DNA from: Pseudomonadota bacterium
Lineage (GTDB): Bacteria; Pseudomonadota; Alphaproteobacteria; Acetobacterales; Acetobacteraceae
NCBI GenBank assembly: GCA_021841985.1
Contig: JAKCCP010000396.1
Coordinates: forward strand, 1 to 63,676
Length of the DNA: 63,676 nucleotides
Direction of reading: 5' to 3'
Part shown: positions 61,224 through 63,676 of the stretch, piece after piece
Position numbering within the stretch: the first letter of the stretch is position 1
Layout of the letters: the number at the start of each line of letters is the position of its first letter
Translations under genes and position numbers: made by a program
Notes under the pieces: generated by a model
Told to the model about the DNA's origin: nothing
The model's input: only the letters and a program-made list of their open reading frames with translations
Databases searched by the model: none

Positions 61224-62753
61224 CTACGCGGTGATCTTCGCCCAGTCCACGCCCTTCTCGAAGGAAGCGGCGGCGCGGTAGATTGTCTCCTCGCCATAGC
61301 GCTTGCCGACCAGCATCGCGCCCACCGGCAAGCCGTCCACCATGCCGCAGGGCAGGCTCATCGCCGGATGGTGGGTGCAGTCGAAGGGCGCAGTGTTGGG
61401 CAGGATCTCAAAAGCCCGCTGGATGATTTCGCTGGCGGAAGCGTCAGGTTTGGGCAACGGCGTCGCCGTCATCGGCAGTGTCGGCATCAACAGCAGGTCA
61501 TATTCCGCAAGCACTGCGTCATACGCGGCACGCAATCGGCGCACCAGATTCTGCGCCTTGGCGTAGTAGTGCCCGCGATGGCGCGTCACCATGTAGTGGC
61601 CGAGCAACATGGTGTTCTTGAGGCTGTCGGAGAGTTCATCGGCCCGGTCGCGCCAGCCGGCGTGGAAATCGAGCATCGAGGTGACATAAAGACCCTGCCA
61701 GTTGAAGCCGAAGCCGTTGCCCTGCATCATCTGCATCGTTGCACCCTCGGCCGCGACGGCAAGCCAGATAGCGGTGCCAGGCCGGTGCATCGGGATCGAG
61801 ACTTTTTCCACAGTCGCGCCGAGGCCCTTGAAGCGCTCAGCCGCCTCGCGCACGATCCCATCGCTCGCCGCCATCGACTGCGGATGGCCGAAACCTTCCT
61901 CGACCACACCAATGCGCAAGCCCTGCGCGCTCCGTCCCAGTGCCTCGCGATAGAGTTTCGTTTTGCTATCATACTGACGTGGATCGAGCCCGTCAGGCCC
62001 GGCGAGAACCTCAAGCAGAAGTGCGTTGTCCTCGACGCTCGCGGTAATCGGCCCGACGTGATCGATGGTCAGTTCGATCGGCATGATCCCGGAATAAGGC
62101 ACGAGGCCATGCGTCGGCTTCATGCCATAGACGCCACAGAACGCCGCCGGCATGCGGATCGAGCCGCCCTGATCGCAACCGAGCGCCATCGGCACCTCGC
62201 CTGCTGCCACCAGCGCCGCACTTCCCGAAGAGGATCCGCCGGCGGAATAGCCATGCTTGCGCGGGTTATGCACCGGGCCTGTGGCGCTGGTATGGCTGCC
62301 GCCCGAAAAGCAAAAATACTCGCACACCGCCTTGCCGACAATCGTACCACCAGCATCCAGAATGCGCACAACCACGGTGGCATCGACATTGGGCACATAG
62401 CCTTCCATGGTCGAGGCGCCGTTCATCATCGGCACGCCGGCGAGGCAGATATTGTCTTTGAGAACAATTTGTTTGCCCTTGAGCTTGCCCGAGGGCGCGC
62501 CCTCCACCGTGGTCTTCATATACCAGGCGCCGTATTTGTTCTCCTCGCCGACCGGGCGGCGGCCGGGTGTGCGCGGATAGCGCACCTCAGGCACCTCGTC
62601 GGTCATCTGATCGAGCAAATTATAGGCATCGAAATTGCCAGCGAGTGCGGCGCGATGCTGGGCGAGTTCGTCATCGCCCATCGTCATGCCAAGTTCCGCC
62701 GCGATCTCGCGGAAGGTTTCGAGCGTGGGAAGTTTCAAAGTACCAAGGGGCAT
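61224..62753 (-). CDS. Amidase (amidase signature family)
   Basis: 509 aa. The Ser-cisSer-Lys triad is visible: K99 in QIVLKDNICLAG, cis-Ser S174 in SAGGSSSGSAALVA, nucleophile S198 in GCDQGGSIRMPAAFCG. The start at 62753 has AGGAGG 8 nt upstream; the ATG two codons earlier has only a 2-nt spacing. It lies downstream of ABC transporter ATPase genes of the branched-chain amino acid/urea/amide type, which suggests use of an imported amide as nitrogen source. The substrate is not known. Confidence 0.9.
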   Translation of the reverse strand: MPLGTLKLPTLETFREIAAELGMTMGDDELAQHRAALAGNFDAYNLLDQMTDEVPEVRYPRTPGRRPVGEENKYGAWYMKTTVEGAPSGKLKGKQIVLKDNICLAGVPMMNGASTMEGYVPNVDATVVVRILDAGGTIVGKAVCEYFCFSGGSHTSATGPVHNPRKHGYSAGGSSSGSAALVAAGEVPMALGCDQGGSIRMPAAFCGVYGMKPTHGLVPYSGIMPIELTIDHVGPITASVEDNALLLEVLAGPDGLDPRQYDSKTKLYREALGRSAQGLRIGVVEEGFGHPQSMAASDGIVREAAERFKGLGATVEKVSIPMHRPGTAIWLAVAAEGATMQMMQGNGFGFNWQGLYVTSMLDFHAGWRDRADELSDSLKNTMLLGHYMVTRHRGHYYAKAQNLVRRLRAAYDAVLAEYDLLLMPTLPMTATPLPKPDASASEIIQRAFEILPNTAPFDCTHHPAMSLPCGMVDGLPVGAMLVGKRYGEETIYRAAASFEKGVDWAKITA

Positions 62754-62772
62754 GTCCATTTCCTCCTGAGTG

Positions 62773-63480
62773 TCAAACGGTCCCGACGAACTCTTCAACA
62801 AGTGCCGGGTCGGAAAGTGCGGCGGGCGAGATCTCGCGGCCGATTTCGCCGCGATGGATCAACAGCGCGCGGTCAGCAAGACCCTGGATAAAATCAAGAT
62901 TCTGCTCGACCAGCAGGATGGTGAGACCGCGCCGCGCCCGCAGATCGCGCAGGCGTTCGATCATCGCCTGCACGATCGAAGGTTGTATGCCCTCCGTCGG
63001 CTCGTCGAGAAGCAGCATTCTCGGTTCACCGCAAAGCGCGCGGGCGAGCGCCAGAATCTGCTGCTCGCCCCCGGAAAGCGCCCCGCCCGGGCGTTCAAGA
63101 AGGCGGGGAAGCTCTGGAAACTCGTTGACAATTTCATCAAGAATGCGTGGCGAGCCAGATTTCGCGAGACAGCCAAAGAGTAGATTTTCGCGTACCGTGA
63201 GCGCCGGGAAAATCTGTCGCCCCTGCGGTACATAGCCGAGGCCGAGCCGCGCCCGCTGATGAGCTGCCAACCGCTCGATGGCGCGGCCGTCAAATTTGAT
63301 GCGCCCACCGCGACAAGGCAAGAAGCCCATCAACGTGCGCAACAGCGTCGTCTTGCCCATGCCGTTATGGCCGAGAATGCCCAGACACGTGCCCTGTTCA
63401 AGGTTCAGCGAGACACCACGCAGTACACCGATCCGGCCATAGCCCGCCACCACATCGGCAACCTCGAGCATGGCGGCCAT
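62773..63480 (-). CDS. ABC transporter ATP-binding protein, LivF/UrtE type
   Basis: 235 aa. Walker A GHNGMGKTTLL, Q-loop YVPQGRQIFPALTVRENL, signature LSGGEQQ, Walker B MLLLDEPTEGIQPSIV and switch LLVEQN are all present. The form TEGIQPSIV is common in urea/amide (UrtE) as well as branched-chain amino acid (LivF) transporters. ATG overlaps the upstream ATPase stop by one base. Twenty nt before the amidase start. Its normal promoter was probably upstream of the interrupted gene. Confidence 0.9.
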   Translation of the reverse strand: MAAMLEVADVVAGYGRIGVLRGVSLNLEQGTCLGILGHNGMGKTTLLRTLMGFLPCRGGRIKFDGRAIERLAAHQRARLGLGYVPQGRQIFPALTVRENLLFGCLAKSGSPRILDEIVNEFPELPRLLERPGGALSGGEQQILALARALCGEPRMLLLDEPTEGIQPSIVQAMIERLRDLRARRGLTILLVEQNLDFIQGLADRALLIHRGEIGREISPAALSDPALVEEFVGTV

Positions 63481-63579
63481 CAGATGGTGACCTGCTGCTG
63501 TGGCGCGACTGCCTTACCAAGATAGACGTCATGCACGCGACGGTCGGCGAGAACCCGCTCGACATCATCCTCGATGAGC
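63480..63579 (-). pseudogene. C-terminal stub of a LivG/UrtD-type ABC ATPase, interrupted by an IS
   Basis: Thirty-two codons ending LADRRVHDVYLGKAVAPQQQ plus VTI; ERVLADRRVHDVYLG is the usual C-terminus of UrtD/LivG-type ATPases. Directly upstream (63580) the sequence becomes an IS left end, so the gene is cut. The rest of the gene would lie past the element, outside the window. Confidence 0.75.
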
Positions 63580-63676
63580 TGAACCGCGCCGGGAATCCCG
63601 GAGGCTCCTAATCTTGGGTAGGATGGAGCGATGGAAAAGCGGAAGACGACGAACAGGTTTTCACCGGAGGTCCGCG
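63580..63676 (+). mobile_element. Left end of an IS3-like insertion sequence, continuing off the window
   Basis: Starts TGAACCGCGCCGGGAATCCC, a close match of the element at 10656 in the same orientation. The transposase OrfA start is at 63631. Only 97 nt are inside the window, so completeness cannot be judged. Confidence 0.85.
63631..63676 (+). CDS. IS3-family transposase OrfA, first 15 codons
   Basis: MEKRKTTNRFSPEVR is the standard N-terminus of this OrfA group (HTH_Tnp_1-like protein). GGATGGAG lies just before the ATG. Cut by the window edge. Confidence 0.75.
   Translation, partial: MEKRKTTNRFSPEVR

Overview
The window reads as a chromosomal segment of a GC-rich alphaproteobacterium. 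The long run rplK-A-J-L-rpoB-C ... rpsL-rpsG-tuf-rpsJ ... rpoA-rplQ on one strand is the standard alphaproteobacterial arrangement. The DUF3489/DUF2924/serine-recombinase cassette, the zinc-finger adenylate kinase and the codon bias fit Rhodospirillales, perhaps Acetobacteraceae; the family-level placement is an inference.

Region 1 (1-10480, minus strand) is a type III-B (Cmr) CRISPR effector operon. In transcription order it holds a CARF protein of the NE0113 family, cmr2/cas10 (HD and GGDD motifs intact), cmr3, cmr4, cmr5, one ORF that joins Cmr6 and Cmr1, a CARF-HEPN ribonuclease of the Cas02710 type, and cas1. Most neighbours overlap by 4-8 nt. Expected chain: target RNA binding leads Cas10 to make cyclic oligoadenylate, which is sensed by the two CARF proteins. 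No CRISPR array and at most a 7-codon start of a further gene (possibly cas2) are visible.

Region 2 (10656-21570, plus strand) starts at a broken IS left end. It carries a tightly packed second defence operon: a type III-like restriction helicase-nuclease, a DUF559 (Vsr-like) endonuclease, a Mod DNA methyltransferase, a RelE-like/UvrD helicase fusion, an unknown small protein and a PLD-type nuclease. A family of GC-rich palindromic repeats flanks the DUF559 gene as inverted copies and is inserted in frame twice in mod. The target-recognition part of Mod has lower GC than its flanks. Region 3 (21830-24633) is a DUF3489-DUF2924-large serine recombinase cassette ending next to a tRNA-Ser(UGA) gene.

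Region 4 (24695-53140, minus strand) is core information processing: 27 ribosomal-protein genes from the str, S10, spc and alpha groups, with tuf, secY, adk and rpoA, then a LysE-type exporter, then rpoC, rpoB and rplLJAK. fusA is missing from between rpsG and tuf, and nusG/secE are missing upstream of rplK. I find good sigma70-type promoters upstream of rplK, rpsL and rpsM, and a perfect 28-nt palindrome in the rpoB-rpoC gap.

Region 5 (53304-63676) is mixed housekeeping: a small membrane protein, a DsbA-like thiol oxidoreductase, a divergent gamma-glutamyltransferase-like lipoprotein, an aminotransferase, rsmB, a GNAT acetyltransferase, guaA, an amidase and a LivF/UrtE-type ABC ATPase. The upstream LivG/UrtD-type ATPase gene is cut by a second copy of the same IS left end seen at 10656.
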